The notes under the pieces are model-generated. The model saw nothing but the letters and a program-made list of their open reading frames with translations, did no database searches and had not been told where the DNA came from. From Candidatus Sulfopaludibacter sp. SbA3 (lineage in GTDB: Bacteria > Acidobacteriota > Vicinamibacteria > Vicinamibacterales > UBA2999), in assembly GCA_945903265.1 (NCBI GenBank), contig CAMDNQ010000011.1, forward strand, positions 53,195 through 117,194: a stretch of DNA of 64,000 nt. The letters are read 5' to 3'. Below are positions 25,680 through 35,938 of the stretch, piece after piece. Position 1 is the first letter of the stretch. Each line of letters starts with the position of its first letter. Position numbers and translations under genes: made by a program.

Positions 25680-26743
25680 TTCGTCCCAGTCCCCACCGGA
25701 ATCTCCAGCACGTCGTGCTGGGCCGTGGCCTTGCCGCCCAGGTCAGGCAACCCGCCCCCTTCAGGCTTCCCGCTCACCGTGTGCAACCGGTTGCCGATGA
25801 ACGCGACGGCGTTGCCATGAAGCGCGCCCGGCATTGACGGCAGGATGATCCAGCGGTTGGCCGCCGGGTCGTACGCCTCGAGCGCCCGGTAGCTCGCGTG
25901 CAGCCGGTCGTTCTGCAGCTCTCCCCCTGCCACATAGATCCGTCCGTTGTACGTCGCCCACCCTCCCCCGCTCCGCGCGGTGGGCATCCGCGCTTTCACG
26001 CCGCCCCACGTATCGCGGACCGGATCGTATTCCTCGACGACGTCGGTGTTGCTGGAGTGCGTGACGTGGGCCGCGCCGAGGCGGCCGCCGATGACATAGA
26101 TCTTCCCGTTGACCACCCCTGCGAACGCGTGATTCCTGGTCGTCGGCATCGGGCTGCGGGTCGCCCACGAGTTGGTCGCCGGGTCGTAGACCTGGTTGAC
26201 GCCCACGACACGTGCGGGGCGGCCTCCGAAGAGCGCCGTTTCGGTCGAGTTCTCCATCAGCATCGCGCCGCCGATGACGTGGATCTTGCCGCCGACTTCG
26301 GCGGCCACGGCCGAACACCGCTTGATCGGCATGGGCGCGAGCGCGCGCCAGGTGTCGGCAACCGGGTCGTATTCAAACGAGTTGTCCACCGGCTCCCACC
26401 CGCCCATGCCCGGTCCGGAGAGCGGCCGCTGGCAGCCGCCGAAGACGTAGATCTTCCCGTTGTACGCCGTCTGCGCCTGATGGTGAATCGGGATGGGCAT
26501 CGATCGCTTCTTCGTCCAGCGGTCCGCGGACGGGTCGTACTCGTAGACCATCGCGGGCGCCGCGCGGCCCGCCGCGCCGAAGCCGCCGATTACGTACATG
26601 CGGTCGTTGACCGTCGTGCCGTAGAGCTCTTCCTCCGGCTCAGGGAACGGTGCTGCCTTCGACCAGCGGAGACCCGGGTTCTGCGCCGCAAGCGTACTGG
26701 TCGCCGCGACGATGATCACGAGAACGAGGGCGCGTGCGCTCAT
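25676..26743 (-). CDS. Exported Kelch-repeat beta-propeller
   Basis: 355 residues: signal peptide MSARALVLVIIVAATSTLAA, then one six-bladed-type Kelch propeller. Blades show the doublet-glycine strand (MYVIGGFG, IYVFGGCQ, IHVIGGAM, IYVIGGRL, IYVAGGEL) each followed by YDP-x-x-x-x-W. Sequence relatives include the N-acetylneuraminate epimerase/galactose-oxidase propellers, but no catalytic residues can be assigned. Its ATG overlaps the stop of the next Kelch gene (26740-27801) by ATGA, so the two are translated together. Confidence 0.85.
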   Translation of the reverse strand: MSARALVLVIIVAATSTLAAQNPGLRWSKAAPFPEPEEELYGTTVNDRMYVIGGFGAAGRAAPAMVYEYDPSADRWTKKRSMPIPIHHQAQTAYNGKIYVFGGCQRPLSGPGMGGWEPVDNSFEYDPVADTWRALAPMPIKRCSAVAAEVGGKIHVIGGAMLMENSTETALFGGRPARVVGVNQVYDPATNSWATRSPMPTTRNHAFAGVVNGKIYVIGGRLGAAHVTHSSNTDVVEEYDPVRDTWGGVKARMPTARSGGGWATYNGRIYVAGGELQNDRLHASYRALEAYDPAANRWIILPSMPGALHGNAVAFIGNRLHTVSGKPEGGGLPDLGGKATAQHDVLEIPVGTGTN

Positions 26744-27801
26744 CGAGTACCTCCCCTCTGTCCGAGCTCCAGCACATCATGGGACGCGGTTGCCGGGTCC
26801 ACCGCGTCCGGCGGCCCGCCCGAGCGGGTCTTCCCGCTCACGGTATGGAGGCGCGTGCCGATGCAGGCCATGGCGTTGCCATGGACCGACCCCGGCAGCG
26901 ACGGCAGGACTTCCCACGTATTGGTGGCCGGGTCGTACTCTTCCAGCGCCTTGAACGCGGCGAAGAGTTCGCGCGTGATCCACTCGCCGCCGCCCGCGTA
27001 GATCTTGCCGTTGCACACGGTGTAGCCGCCGCCGCTGCGCGGGGTCGGCATCCGTTCCTTCACGATCCCCCACAGGTTGGTCGCCGGGTCGTACTCCTCG
27101 ACCGTGTCGATATTCGTCGTCGCCGGAATGTTGCCGGCACCGAGTCGTCCGCCGATGACGTAGATCTTGCCGCTCACCGCGCCAGAGAACGCGTGGTTGC
27201 GCGTGGTCGGCATCGGGCTGCGCGAGGTCCACGCGTCGGTTGCAGGGTCGTACACTTCATTGCGGCCGCTCACACGCGTGCCGCGTCCGTTTTCGAGCGG
27301 CTCGAGGCCCCCAATGACGTAAATCTTGCCGTCGACCGCTTCCGCGATCGCGGAACACCGCTTCACCGGCATCTGAGCGATCGCGCGCCATGTATCCGCG
27401 GCAGGGTCGTACTCCCACGCGTTCTGGACGCCAGCCTCGCCGCTGATGCCCTTGAGGCAGCCGCCGAACACATACAGCTTGCCGTTGAGCGGCGCCTGCG
27501 CCTGGTGATGCACCTTGATGGGCATGTCCTTCTTGCGCGTCCATCGGTCGGCCGCCGGGTCGTATTCGACGACGAGGCCGGGCGCGTTGCCGCCGACGCC
27601 GAAACCACCGAGGACATACATCTTCCCGTTGATCACGCTGGCGTACAGCTCCTCTTCCGGCACGGGGAAAGGCGCCGCCTTCGACCAGCGGAGCGCAGCG
27701 CCCTGCGCGGACACTGGAGCCTGCGCCGACGCGGCCGTCCAGACGAAGACCATCGACGTCGCCGCGATTCCGATCAGCAGCCGCCTCAGAGATGAAGGCA
27801 T
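26740..27801 (-). CDS. Exported Kelch-repeat beta-propeller
   Basis: 353 residues with signal peptide MPSSLRRLLIGIAATSMVFV, cleaved near ASAQA. Mature N-terminus LRWSKAAPFPVPEEELYA is almost the same as in the coupled downstream paralog (LRWSKAAPFPEPEEELYG). Six GGxx blades follow with YDPAADRW/YDPATNTW repeats. AAGGAGAACTGA precedes the ATG. First gene of a two-gene minus-strand unit, divergent from the third Kelch gene at 27871. Confidence 0.87.
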   Translation of the reverse strand: MPSSLRRLLIGIAATSMVFVWTAASAQAPVSAQGAALRWSKAAPFPVPEEELYASVINGKMYVLGGFGVGGNAPGLVVEYDPAADRWTRKKDMPIKVHHQAQAPLNGKLYVFGGCLKGISGEAGVQNAWEYDPAADTWRAIAQMPVKRCSAIAEAVDGKIYVIGGLEPLENGRGTRVSGRNEVYDPATDAWTSRSPMPTTRNHAFSGAVSGKIYVIGGRLGAGNIPATTNIDTVEEYDPATNLWGIVKERMPTPRSGGGYTVCNGKIYAGGGEWITRELFAAFKALEEYDPATNTWEVLPSLPGSVHGNAMACIGTRLHTVSGKTRSGGPPDAVDPATASHDVLELGQRGGTR

Positions 27802-27857
27802 TCAGTTCTCCTTGTGTGCGGCCATTATCGTCCCGCGCGACCAGATGTCAAGCGTGG

Positions 27858-27863
27858 TAGATT
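27858..27863 (+). promoter_or_regulatory. Candidate -10 box for leaderless start
   Basis: TAGATT followed by 7 bases and the ATG at 27871, with no Shine-Dalgarno. No convincing -35. Confidence 0.3.
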
Positions 27864-27870
27864 CGCCGCC

Positions 27871-28869
27871 ATGCGACGCACCACCGCGGCGATTGCTGCA
27901 GTTCTGTTCGCCGGCACCCTGACCACCTTCGCGCAGGCACCGGGGCGATGGATCACCGGCAAGTTCGCGCCTATGCCCGCGCCCGAAGAGGAAATCACCG
28001 CCGTCGTCTCCGGGGATCGGCTGTACCTCATTGGCGGCAACCGCGGCGGTCGTCCTGAGTGGCCGCGCCACGTTGTGGAGTACAACCTCGCCACCAACAC
28101 CTGGACGACGAAGAAGCCGACGCCGTTCTCCGGCGACCACATGTCGGCCGCGGCGCTCGGCGGAAAGATCTATGTCTTCGGCGGCCAGGGCGAGGGCGGC
28201 GTCAACAAGCCGCTGAACACGACGTGGGAGTACGACCCCGCGGCAGACGCGTGGCGGCCGCTCGCGCCCATGCCGGCCGGACGCACCGCAACCGTTGCCG
28301 TGGAGGCCGGCGGCCGCATCTACGTCATCGGCGGCAACACGGTGGCCGGGCTGACCGTCAGCACCAACGATGTGTTCGATCCCGCGCTCAACCGCTGGGA
28401 AAGCCGCATGACGATGCCCACGCCGCGCAACCATCCTGCAGCCGGCGCGGTGGGCGGCAAGATCTACGTGATTGGCGGACGGCTCGCCGCACCGAACATC
28501 GGCGGGTTCCTCTCGAGCAACACCGACGTCGTCGAGGAATACGACCCCGCGACCAACGCGTGGCGCGCCATGACGAAGATGCCGACGCCGCGGAGCGGCC
28601 ACGGCTGGACGACGCACCAGGGCCGCATCTACGTGGCCGGCGGCGAGGTGCGCGACCATCACATGGACGCGATCTTCCGCGACGTGGAAGTCTTCGATCC
28701 GGCCATCAACGACTGGTATCGCCTGCCGGGGATGCCGACCGCACGACACGGCGTCAACCTGGCGGCGTACGGCAACCGCCTCCACGCGATCGGGGGCCAC
28801 CTGGCCTTCGCGGCCACCGGCGGAACAGACCTGCACACCCCGGCCAACGAGGTCTTCGAGTTCAGGTAG
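27871..28869 (+). CDS. Exported Kelch-repeat beta-propeller
   Basis: 332 residues from ATG 27871 (MRRTTAAIAAVLFAGTLTTF signal peptide); the longer upstream frame is not peptide-like. Blades: LYLIGGNR, IYVFGGQG, IYVIGGNT, IYVIGGRL, IYVAGGEV, LHAIGGHL. No Shine-Dalgarno is present; a TAGATT box ends 7 bases before the ATG, which would suit leaderless expression. The secreted VOC gene follows after 9 bases. Confidence 0.85.
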   Translation: MRRTTAAIAAVLFAGTLTTFAQAPGRWITGKFAPMPAPEEEITAVVSGDRLYLIGGNRGGRPEWPRHVVEYNLATNTWTTKKPTPFSGDHMSAAALGGKIYVFGGQGEGGVNKPLNTTWEYDPAADAWRPLAPMPAGRTATVAVEAGGRIYVIGGNTVAGLTVSTNDVFDPALNRWESRMTMPTPRNHPAAGAVGGKIYVIGGRLAAPNIGGFLSSNTDVVEEYDPATNAWRAMTKMPTPRSGHGWTTHQGRIYVAGGEVRDHHMDAIFRDVEVFDPAINDWYRLPGMPTARHGVNLAAYGNRLHAIGGHLAFAATGGTDLHTPANEVFEFR

Positions 28870-28878
28870 AGTACGGCC

Positions 28879-29784
28879 ATGCGGCCCCGCATGAGCCGGT
28901 TGGGCGCACACGCGCTCGTCGTGCTGCTCGCGCTCACAGCGCCTGCGGCAGCGCAGGTGACCGATCCGTTCGACCACCTGCACCTCGCAGTCCCGGACGT
29001 GGAGCGGGCGCGCGAGTGGTACATCCAGCACATGGGCGGGAACCCGGGTGAATCGCCCGACACCGTCGGCTGGGGCGCGTGGCCGGCCGATCACCCTCTT
29101 CCCATTCAGCTCCTCTTTCTCCTGGCGCCGGGCGCGAGGCCCAGCGCGGGAAGCACGATCGATCACATCGGATTCTCATTTGCCGATCTCGACGTCAAGG
29201 TAGCGGAGCTCCGCGCGTCGGACGTGAAGATCGTCAGTCCGATTGCCGACGTGCCCGGAATCGGCAGGCAGGCGGTTGCCGAAGATCCGTGGGGCACAAA
29301 GCTCGTCCTGCTGCAGGATCCCGATGCGCTCGGCATCCATCACGTCGAGCTCCGCGTACCCGACCCTGATGCCTCCCTGCGGTGGTACGTCAACGCGTTC
29401 GGCGGAGATCGGGTGAAGTACAAAGGCGTCGTCGATGCGGTCCGGTATCGGGATCTCGGCGTCTTCTATGTCTTCGCCGTGAAGGACGACCGAGCGGAGT
29501 CCGGCCCGGGACACGTGATCGACCATCTCGGCTTCGGGCCGATCGACCTCGACAAGGTCGTCAATGCGCTGACTGCCCAGGGCGTGACGTTCATTTCGAA
29601 CCCGAACCCGCGCATCAATCCCGGCTGCCGCTTCGTGCTCGGGGACGGCGAGGCGGCCTCGTCCGGCGTTCGCCGCCTCTACTGCGCCCAGCCCGATCAG
29701 CTCGCGCACCGCGTCGTCTTCCTCGAAGGACCTGGCGGCGTGCGCATCGAGCTCGTGCAACACCTCGAAGCCGGCGGGCACTAA
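28879..29784 (+). CDS. Exported two-domain VOC protein
   Basis: 301 residues: signal peptide (LGAHALVVLLALTAPAAAQ), then VOC modules at about 30-155 (DHLHLAVPDVERAREWY through DPWGTKLVLLQDP) and 157-300 (HHVELRVPDPDASLRWY through GPGGVRIELVQH). The second domain has a Cys-containing insert (GCRFVLGD and RLYCAQ). An exported VOC protein is unusual, as most are cytosolic. Six bases separate it from the efflux pump, so it may belong to the same transcript; a link to metal handling is only positional. Confidence 0.8.
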   Translation: MRPRMSRLGAHALVVLLALTAPAAAQVTDPFDHLHLAVPDVERAREWYIQHMGGNPGESPDTVGWGAWPADHPLPIQLLFLLAPGARPSAGSTIDHIGFSFADLDVKVAELRASDVKIVSPIADVPGIGRQAVAEDPWGTKLVLLQDPDALGIHHVELRVPDPDASLRWYVNAFGGDRVKYKGVVDAVRYRDLGVFYVFAVKDDRAESGPGHVIDHLGFGPIDLDKVVNALTAQGVTFISNPNPRINPGCRFVLGDGEAASSGVRRLYCAQPDQLAHRVVFLEGPGGVRIELVQHLEAGGH

Positions 29785-29790
29785 CGCGCC

Positions 29791-32700
29791 GTGCTGAATC
29801 GCGTCATCGAAGCGTCCCTTCGTAACCGGATTTTCGTCCTTCTCGCCGCGGCCGGCCTCGGCGCCTGGGGCTGGTGGGCAGCCGGCGCAACTCCGATCGA
29901 TGCGATTCCCGACCTTTCTGACAACCAGGTCATTGTCTTCACGGAGTGGCCGGGCCACGGCGCCCAGGAAGTCGAGGACCAGGTCAGCTATCCGCTGACC
30001 GTCAACCTCCAGGGACTCGCCGGCGTGCGCGTGGTGCGCTCGCAGTCGGCGTTCGGCTTCTCGATGATCTACGTCATCTTCGAAGACGACGTCGATCAGT
30101 ATTTCGCCCGGGCGCGGGTGCTCGAGCGTCTCGGACTCGTCGCGACATCGCTGCCCGAGGGCACGACGCCCACGCTTGGCCCTGATGCGACGGGTGTCGG
30201 CCACGTCTTCTGGTACACCCTCGAAAGCGATCGCCACTCCCTGCGGGATCTGCGCAGTCTCCACGACTGGTTCGTCCGCTATCAGCTCAACGCCGTCCCC
30301 GGCGTGGCCGAAGTGGCGTCGATCGGCGGCCAGGTGCAGCAGTACCAGATCGATGTCGACCCGAATCGCCTGCGGACGTACAACGTCTCGATCGGCGACG
30401 TCGTCGAAGCCGTCCGCAACAGCAACCAGAACGTCGGCGGCAACGTGCTCGAATCGGGCGGCACCTGGTCGATCGTCCGCGGCGTCGGGCTGCTGCAATC
30501 GGTCGAGGACATCGAGCAGATCGTCGTCGGCGCCACCGGGGGCGTACCAGTCTCGGTCAATCAGATTGGCAGCGTGCAGATCGGCGACGCGTTCCGGCTA
30601 TCGTCGCTCGTCAAGGGCGACGCCGAGGCGGTGGGGGGTGTCATCGTCGCGCGCGCGGGCGCGAACGCGCAGGCGGTGATCGACGGTGTCAAAACGCGCA
30701 TCGAGCAGATCAGCGCCGGGCTGCCCGAGGGGGTCCGCATCGTCCCCTTCTACGACCGGTCCACGCTGATCCAGCAGGCGGTCGACACGCTGCGCACCAC
30801 GCTCCTCGAGGAAATCCTGCTCGTGACGCTGGCGCACGTCATCTTCCTGATGCACCTGCGATCGATTCTCGTGGTCACGCTGCCGCTCCCGCTGGCGGTG
30901 CTGATGTCGTTCCTCGCGATGTATTACACCGGCATCTCGTCGAACATCATGAGCCTCGCCGGCATCGCCATTGCCATCGGCGTGCTTGTCGACGCCGGGA
31001 TCGTCGTGACGGAAAACGCCTTCCGGCAGATGGAGCGGACCGGCATCGACGTCCGCGACCGGCGCGCGGTCTGGACCGCGGTGCTGCAGTCGACGCGGCT
31101 GGTGGGCCGGCCGGTGTTCTTCTCGATGACGATCATCGTGCTGGCGTTCGTGCCGGTCTTCGCACTCACCGGCCAGGCGGGCAAGCTGTTCCAGCCGCTC
31201 GCCTTCGCCAAGACATTCGCGGTGCTCGCCGCCACGCTGCTCGCCGTCACGCTGGTCCCCGTGCTCTGCACGTTCCTGCTTGGGGGGAAACTGCACGACG
31301 AGGGCTCGAACCCTGTGATGCGGGTGCTCCGCCGGTTGTACGAACCGGTGCTGCGCGCGGCGCTCGCTCACCGCTACGCCACCATCGGCGCGGCCGCGCT
31401 CGTGCTGGCGGGGGCGCTCATCGTCGGCTCCCGGATCGGCAGCGAGTTCATGCCGCCGCTGAACGAAGGCGACCTGCTTTTCATGCCGATCGCCGACCCG
31501 AGCGTCTCGCTCGAGCAGAACACCGACATCGCCCGCCGCCAGAACGTGGCCCTGATGAGCGTGCCCGAAGTCGAGTACGCGGTCGCGAAGGTCGGCAGGG
31601 CCGACACGTCCACAGACCCGTCGCCCCTGAACATGACCGAGACGATCGTGCACCTGAAGCCGCGCGAGGAGTGGCGGGCAGGCATGACGCTCGATCGGCT
31701 GCGCGCCGAATTGAGCGAGGCCGCCGCGCTTCCCGGCGTCACCAATATCTGGACGATGCCGATCATCAACCGCATCGACATGCTGTCCACGGGCGTGCGG
31801 TCGGAGATCGGCGTGAAGATCTACGGCAGCGATCTGACCGTCCTCGATCAGACAGCCCGGCGCGTCGCCGAGGTGCTCCGCGGCGTCCGCGGCGCCGCCA
31901 ACGTCTATCCGGAGCCGCTGATGGGCGCGCAGTACCTCAACATCCGCGTCAATCGCGAGGCCGCCGCACGCTATGGTCTGAATGTCGCAGCCGTTCAGGA
32001 CGTCATCGCCACGGCCGTCGGCGAGCAGGTGGTCACCCAGACGCTCGAGGGCCGGCGGCGGTTCCCGGTACGCGTGCGATACGCGGGACAGTATCGCGAT
32101 GAGAGCCAGACGCTCGAAAACGTCCTCGTCGCCGCGCCGTCGGGCGAGCAGGTCCCGCTCGGCCAGGTCGCCACGTTCGAGCAGACCCGCGGCGCCGCGA
32201 TGATCACCTCGGAAAACGGGCTGCTGCTCGCCACCGTCCTCCTGAACGTCCAGGGGCGCGACGTCGGCGGATTCATCGACGAGGCGCGGGCGGCGGTTGC
32301 CTCGCAGGTGGCGCTGCCGCAGGGATACTTCGTAGGCTGGAGCGGGCGCTACGAGAACCAGGAGCTCGCGCGGCAGCGGCTGCAGGTCATCGTCCCGATC
32401 GTCCTCGTCGTGATCTTCGCGCTCCTGTACTTCATCTATCACTCGGCGCTCGAGGCGGCGCACGTCATGCTCGCCGTTCCGTTCGCGCTGACCGGCGGCG
32501 TCTACCTGCTCTGGCTGCTCGGCTACAACTTCTCGGTCGCCGTCTGGGTCGGGTTCATTGCGCTGTTCGGCACGGCCGTCCAGACCGGCATCGTCATGGT
32601 CATCTACCTCGACGAGGCGGTCAGGAAGAAGATGGCGGATGTCGGCGGCGCGCTGACGCGACGCGATCTTCGCGAGGCGGTGATCGAGGGAGCGCTGCTG

Positions 32701-33399
32701 CGGCTGCGGCCGAAGCTCATGACCGTCTCGACAGTCGTGGCGGGCCTGCTTCCGATCATGTGGAGCGAGCGCGTGGGCGCTGAGGTGATGAAGCCGCTGG
32801 CGACGCCGGTGCTCGGCGGGATGCTGTCGTCGCTCATCCACGTCCTGGTCGTCACGCCGGTGCTCTTCTACTGGATTCACGAGCGACGAGCAGCTGATGC
32901 GGCTGGGCCACACCTCGATACATCCAATGAGTACGTAGGGCGGGTTCCGCTCCGCGAAGACGCCAGCGGACCCGCCGTGTGGAAGGTCGTCGCCGTCCTT
33001 GTCCTTGCCACCGTACTCGGAGCCGGCTGGTGGTTGTGGAACCGCAATCCGACGACAGAGCCCGCGGGTGTCGTAATCGAGACGGTCCGCAGCGGCGAGA
33101 TGACGATTACCCTCTCCAATCCAGGCGGCCGGCTTCCGCTGGGCGCCGCGGCATTCCGGATCGAGTTCCGATCGACGGAAACCACTGACCTTGTGGACGT
33201 TGGCACAGTGCGGCTGGCGGCGCTGATGCCGATGCCCGGCATGCCGATGTCCGGAGGCGTCACGGTCACGCCCACCGGCCAGGCTGGTGTCTACGAGGCA
33301 ACGGGAAACTTCGGCATGGCTGGCGCGTGGCAGATGACCATCGAATGGAACGGACCGGCGGGACGCGGATCGGCCGCCCTTGAGGGGAACGTGCAATGA
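29791..33399 (+). CDS. CusA/CzcA-type RND metal efflux pump fused to a FixH/YtkA-like domain
   Basis: 1202 residues. Residues 1-~1040 form a complete heavy-metal RND pump: [18 protein letters not shown]4 [15 protein letters not shown], and NRIDMLSTG, a motif of the Cu/Ag-exporting CusA group. After the usual last transmembrane helix comes an extra helix (about 1063-1083, [18 protein letters not shown]) and a ~115-residue FixH/YtkA-like domain with a Met-rich [10 protein letters not shown] loop. A 13th helix would place this domain in the periplasm. GTG start. The palindrome at 32933-32977 encodes the linker. Order is pump, outer-membrane factor, adaptor. Confidence 0.88.
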   Translation: MLNRVIEASLRNRIFVLLAAAGLGAWGWWAAGATPIDAIPDLSDNQVIVFTEWPGHGAQEVEDQVSYPLTVNLQGLAGVRVVRSQSAFGFSMIYVIFEDDVDQYFARARVLERLGLVATSLPEGTTPTLGPDATGVGHVFWYTLESDRHSLRDLRSLHDWFVRYQLNAVPGVAEVASIGGQVQQYQIDVDPNRLRTYNVSIGDVVEAVRNSNQNVGGNVLESGGTWSIVRGVGLLQSVEDIEQIVVGATGGVPVSVNQIGSVQIGDAFRLSSLVKGDAEAVGGVIVARAGANAQAVIDGVKTRIEQISAGLPEGVRIVPFYDRSTLIQQAVDTLRTTLLEEILLVTLAHVIFLMHLRSILVVTLPLPLAVLMSFLAMYYTGISSNIMSLAGIAIAIGVLVDAGIVVTENAFRQMERTGIDVRDRRAVWTAVLQSTRLVGRPVFFSMTIIVLAFVPVFALTGQAGKLFQPLAFAKTFAVLAATLLAVTLVPVLCTFLLGGKLHDEGSNPVMRVLRRLYEPVLRAALAHRYATIGAAALVLAGALIVGSRIGSEFMPPLNEGDLLFMPIADPSVSLEQNTDIARRQNVALMSVPEVEYAVAKVGRADTSTDPSPLNMTETIVHLKPREEWRAGMTLDRLRAELSEAAALPGVTNIWTMPIINRIDMLSTGVRSEIGVKIYGSDLTVLDQTARRVAEVLRGVRGAANVYPEPLMGAQYLNIRVNREAAARYGLNVAAVQDVIATAVGEQVVTQTLEGRRRFPVRVRYAGQYRDESQTLENVLVAAPSGEQVPLGQVATFEQTRGAAMITSENGLLLATVLLNVQGRDVGGFIDEARAAVASQVALPQGYFVGWSGRYENQELARQRLQVIVPIVLVVIFALLYFIYHSALEAAHVMLAVPFALTGGVYLLWLLGYNFSVAVWVGFIALFGTAVQTGIVMVIYLDEAVRKKMADVGGALTRRDLREAVIEGALLRLRPKLMTVSTVVAGLLPIMWSERVGAEVMKPLATPVLGGMLSSLIHVLVVTPVLFYWIHERRAADAAGPHLDTSNEYVGRVPLREDASGPAVWKVVAVLVLATVLGAGWWLWNRNPTTEPAGVVIETVRSGEMTITLSNPGGRLPLGAAAFRIEFRSTETTDLVDVGTVRLAALMPMPGMPMSGGVTVTPTGQAGVYEATGNFGMAGAWQMTIEWNGPAGRGSAALEGNVQ
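32933..32977. repeat. GTAG-type palindrome inside the RND-FixH linker
   Basis: Begins CGTAGG, with arms GGCGGGTTCCGCT (32939-32951) and AGCGGACCCGCC (32965-32976) that pair with a single bulged base. It is translated as about [17 protein letters not shown], residues ~1047-1062, between the pump and its extra C-terminal domain. The start and arm composition match the intergenic palindrome at 9738-9764. Confidence 0.6.
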
Positions 33400-34658
33400 C
33401 TCGGATGACATTTCTGGCTGTGGCCGCCCTGCTGACATTCGCCCCGGCATCTTTCGCGCAGGAGATGACGGTGGAAGAACTCGTGGCGGCGGCGCTACAG
33501 CAATCGCCCGAGCTGCGGGCGGCCCGCGCCGAGATCGCGATCGCCGCCGGCCGCGTCACGCAGGCGGGCCTGCGGCCCAACCCGATGGTCTCGAGCAGTC
33601 ACGAGCAGGGTGGCGTCGACATGGCCACGACGATGATCGGCGCGGAGTGGCCGCTGGCGCTGCGTCGCCGGGCGGCGCGTGTGGCGGTCGCGCAGGGCGC
33701 CGCCGACATCACCGCGCTCTCGATCCGCGAACGCGAGCGGCTGCTCGCGTCAGCCGTGCGCGCACAGGCGGGCCGGTTGCTGGCGGCGCGGCGAACGCTC
33801 GAGATCGCGTCGGAGGCGCTCGGCGCGGCCCGCCGCCTCCGCGATCTGCTCGACAGGCGTGTGGCCGAGGGCGGTTCCACGAAACTCGACGCGAATCTGG
33901 CCGCCGTGGAGGCGCTTCGGCTCGAAGCGGACGTGGCGATCGCGACCGGAGATCTGCAGGCGGCCACGATTGAGCTTCGCGCGCTCTCGGGCATCCCCGC
34001 CGACGCGCCGCTGGCGCTGCGCGACTCGCTCGAAGGACTCGCCGCGGCGCCGGTGCTGCCGAGGCTCACGGCGGCCGCCGCGCTCGAGGCGCGCGCCGAC
34101 ATCCGCGAGGCGCTCGCGCAAATCACGCTGGCCGATGCGCGACTGGACGCCGCCCGGCGGGAAGGACGCACGGACATGACGCTGGCGGCGGCGTACACGC
34201 GGTCGAAGCAGGGCTTCGACCTGTTTGCGTTCGACCACCACGGCCTGCGCCAGCCCATCCAAGATATCTTTCATACCGTGACGCTTGGGGCGAGGCTCAC
34301 GATGCCATGGTTCGATCGCAATCAGGGAACGATTGCGGCCGCGCAGGCGGAGCGTGCGGGAGCGGAAGCTCTGGTGACCGCGCGCCAGCGGGCCGCGCGC
34401 GCCGAAATCGACGCGTCGCTGGCACGGGAGCGCGAAACGCGGCGCGCCGTCGAGCTGTATGCGGGTGATGTCCGGACGCTGGCAAGGCAGAATGTCGAGG
34501 TCATGCTCGAGGCGTACGACCTGGGGCGCTTTCCGCTGTCCGACGTTCTCGCGGAGCAGCGCCGCTATCTCGATGTGGAAGCTGGCTTTACCGCCGTCCT
34601 GACGCGCGCGTACGAGGCGCGCGCGGCGGTGGCCAGCGCGTTCGGGGAAATCCCGTGA
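33396..34658 (+). CDS. TolC/CusC-like outer membrane efflux factor
   Basis: 420 residues with signal peptide ([22 protein letters not shown]). Two outer-membrane-efflux repeats of long helices: [29 protein letters not shown], and [20 protein letters not shown] near residue 295. It overlaps the pump stop by ATGA and would supply the outer-membrane channel of a tripartite metal exporter. Confidence 0.86.
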   Translation: MTRMTFLAVAALLTFAPASFAQEMTVEELVAAALQQSPELRAARAEIAIAAGRVTQAGLRPNPMVSSSHEQGGVDMATTMIGAEWPLALRRRAARVAVAQGAADITALSIRERERLLASAVRAQAGRLLAARRTLEIASEALGAARRLRDLLDRRVAEGGSTKLDANLAAVEALRLEADVAIATGDLQAATIELRALSGIPADAPLALRDSLEGLAAAPVLPRLTAAAALEARADIREALAQITLADARLDAARREGRTDMTLAAAYTRSKQGFDLFAFDHHGLRQPIQDIFHTVTLGARLTMPWFDRNQGTIAAAQAERAGAEALVTARQRAARAEIDASLARERETRRAVELYAGDVRTLARQNVEVMLEAYDLGRFPLSDVLAEQRRYLDVEAGFTAVLTRAYEARAAVASAFGEIP

Positions 34659-35914
34659 ACGAATCGAGGCTGCCGCTTCTTGCCGGCGCTGCCTGTCTCG
34701 TCGCGGGGCTCGGCATCGGCTACGCCGTCTGGGGCACCGGGGGCGAGGTCGCGAGCGGAGACCAGATGCCCGCGGAGAGCGCCGCACCCGCCGGCGCCGG
34801 ACACCAGCACGCCGCAGGCGGCGGACCAGCTCCGGCGCCCGCGGGCGCCGACGGCGGCGACATCAGCGTCACGCTGACGCCCGAGATGATCGCGCGCACC
34901 GGTATCAAGACCGTCGCGGCCAGCACCGGCACCACGATCACCACTCTTCGCCTGCCCGGCGTCGTCCAGCCGAACGCCTACCGCGAAGTCGCCGTGACCT
35001 CGCTCGTCTCCGGCCGTATCACGCAGGTCAGCGCCGAGCTCGGCGCGCGTGTGGGGGCGCAGGATGCGCTGGCGACGATCTACAGTCCCGAGCTCGCCGA
35101 GGCGCAGACCGCCTTCATCGCGGCGCGCGCCGAACAGGTGACGCACCAGCAGCGGCAGACGCGCACGCAGCGGCTGACGGCGATCGGCGCCGCCACGCGT
35201 GAAGAGCTCGAAATGCACGAGGCCGAGCGGGCCCAAATCGACGCCGAAGTCGAGATCGCCCGCTCGAAGCTCACGCTGCTCGGCATTCCGGAAGAACGCA
35301 CCCAGCGCCTCGCGGGACCGCAGGATGTGGTGACCACGCTGGCAGTGCGCTCGCCTCTTGCGGGAGTCGTCACCAAACGGGCGGCGAATGTCGGGCAGAA
35401 CATCGACCCCGCCACACCCCTCTTCACGATCGTCGACCTGTCGAACGTGTGGGTCATCGCGGACCTGTACGAGCGCGACTTCGCCCGTGTGCGGGTCGGC
35501 AGCCCGGCGACCGTCACGAGCGGCGCGTATCCGGGCGTCGTCCTTCGTGGACGCGTCAGCTACATCGACCCGCAGGTGCAGCCGGAGACGCGCACCGCGA
35601 AGCTGCGAATAGAGCTGCCGAACGCCGGAGAGCGGCTGCGGCTCGGCATGTTCGTCGACGCGCAGGTGGGGGAATCGGAGCCCCGATCGGGCGTCCTGGT
35701 GCCGAAAGCGGCGCTGCAGGCGGTCGGGAGCGGCACGGTCGTCTACGTGGCGGATGAACGGGAGAACGGCCGCTTCGTGGAACGAAAGGTCGAGGCCGCG
35801 CCTTCAGCCGATGGCCAGTCACTGATCGTCGCCGGCCTTCAAGCCGGCGATCGCGTCGTCACCGAAGGCGCCTTCTTCCTCAGGGCCGAGCGCGAGCGCC
35901 GCCAGGGCCGGTAG
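34655..35914 (+). CDS. CusB-like RND periplasmic adaptor
   Basis: 419 residues: N-terminal membrane anchor/signal (LPLLAGAACLVAGLGIGYAV), a His-containing flexible segment (GAGHQHAAGG), then MFP domains with lipoyl halves VAVTSLVSGRITQV and VRSPLAGVVTKRAANVGQ flanking a helical hairpin (about 140-200), a beta barrel (DLYERDFARV) and the membrane-proximal domain. GTG start overlaps the preceding stop (GTGA). Completes the pump-channel-adaptor operon. Confidence 0.87.
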   Translation: MNESRLPLLAGAACLVAGLGIGYAVWGTGGEVASGDQMPAESAAPAGAGHQHAAGGGPAPAPAGADGGDISVTLTPEMIARTGIKTVAASTGTTITTLRLPGVVQPNAYREVAVTSLVSGRITQVSAELGARVGAQDALATIYSPELAEAQTAFIAARAEQVTHQQRQTRTQRLTAIGAATREELEMHEAERAQIDAEVEIARSKLTLLGIPEERTQRLAGPQDVVTTLAVRSPLAGVVTKRAANVGQNIDPATPLFTIVDLSNVWVIADLYERDFARVRVGSPATVTSGAYPGVVLRGRVSYIDPQVQPETRTAKLRIELPNAGERLRLGMFVDAQVGESEPRSGVLVPKAALQAVGSGTVVYVADERENGRFVERKVEAAPSADGQSLIVAGLQAGDRVVTEGAFFLRAERERRQGR

Positions 35915-35938
35915 TTGGTGGTTGGTGGTTGGTAGTTA
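35914..35938. repeat. Heptad array (GTTGGTG)
   Basis: GTTGGTG at 35914 and 35921, GTTGGTA at 35928, then GTTA. It runs from the adaptor's TAG to the TAA of the convergent NHL gene, filling the whole gap between the two stop codons. Confidence 0.75.

Noticed and set aside
27802..29166. A 454-codon minus-strand frame opposite the Kelch and VOC genes
   Set aside because: The plus strand has signal peptides, blade motifs and VOC motifs; the antisense translation is featureless.
30598..33450. A 950-codon open frame antisense to the RND pump
   Set aside because: High GC leaves few stop codons in the antisense frames. The translation is Arg/His/Asp-rich with no domain, and the sense frame is an unmistakable pump.
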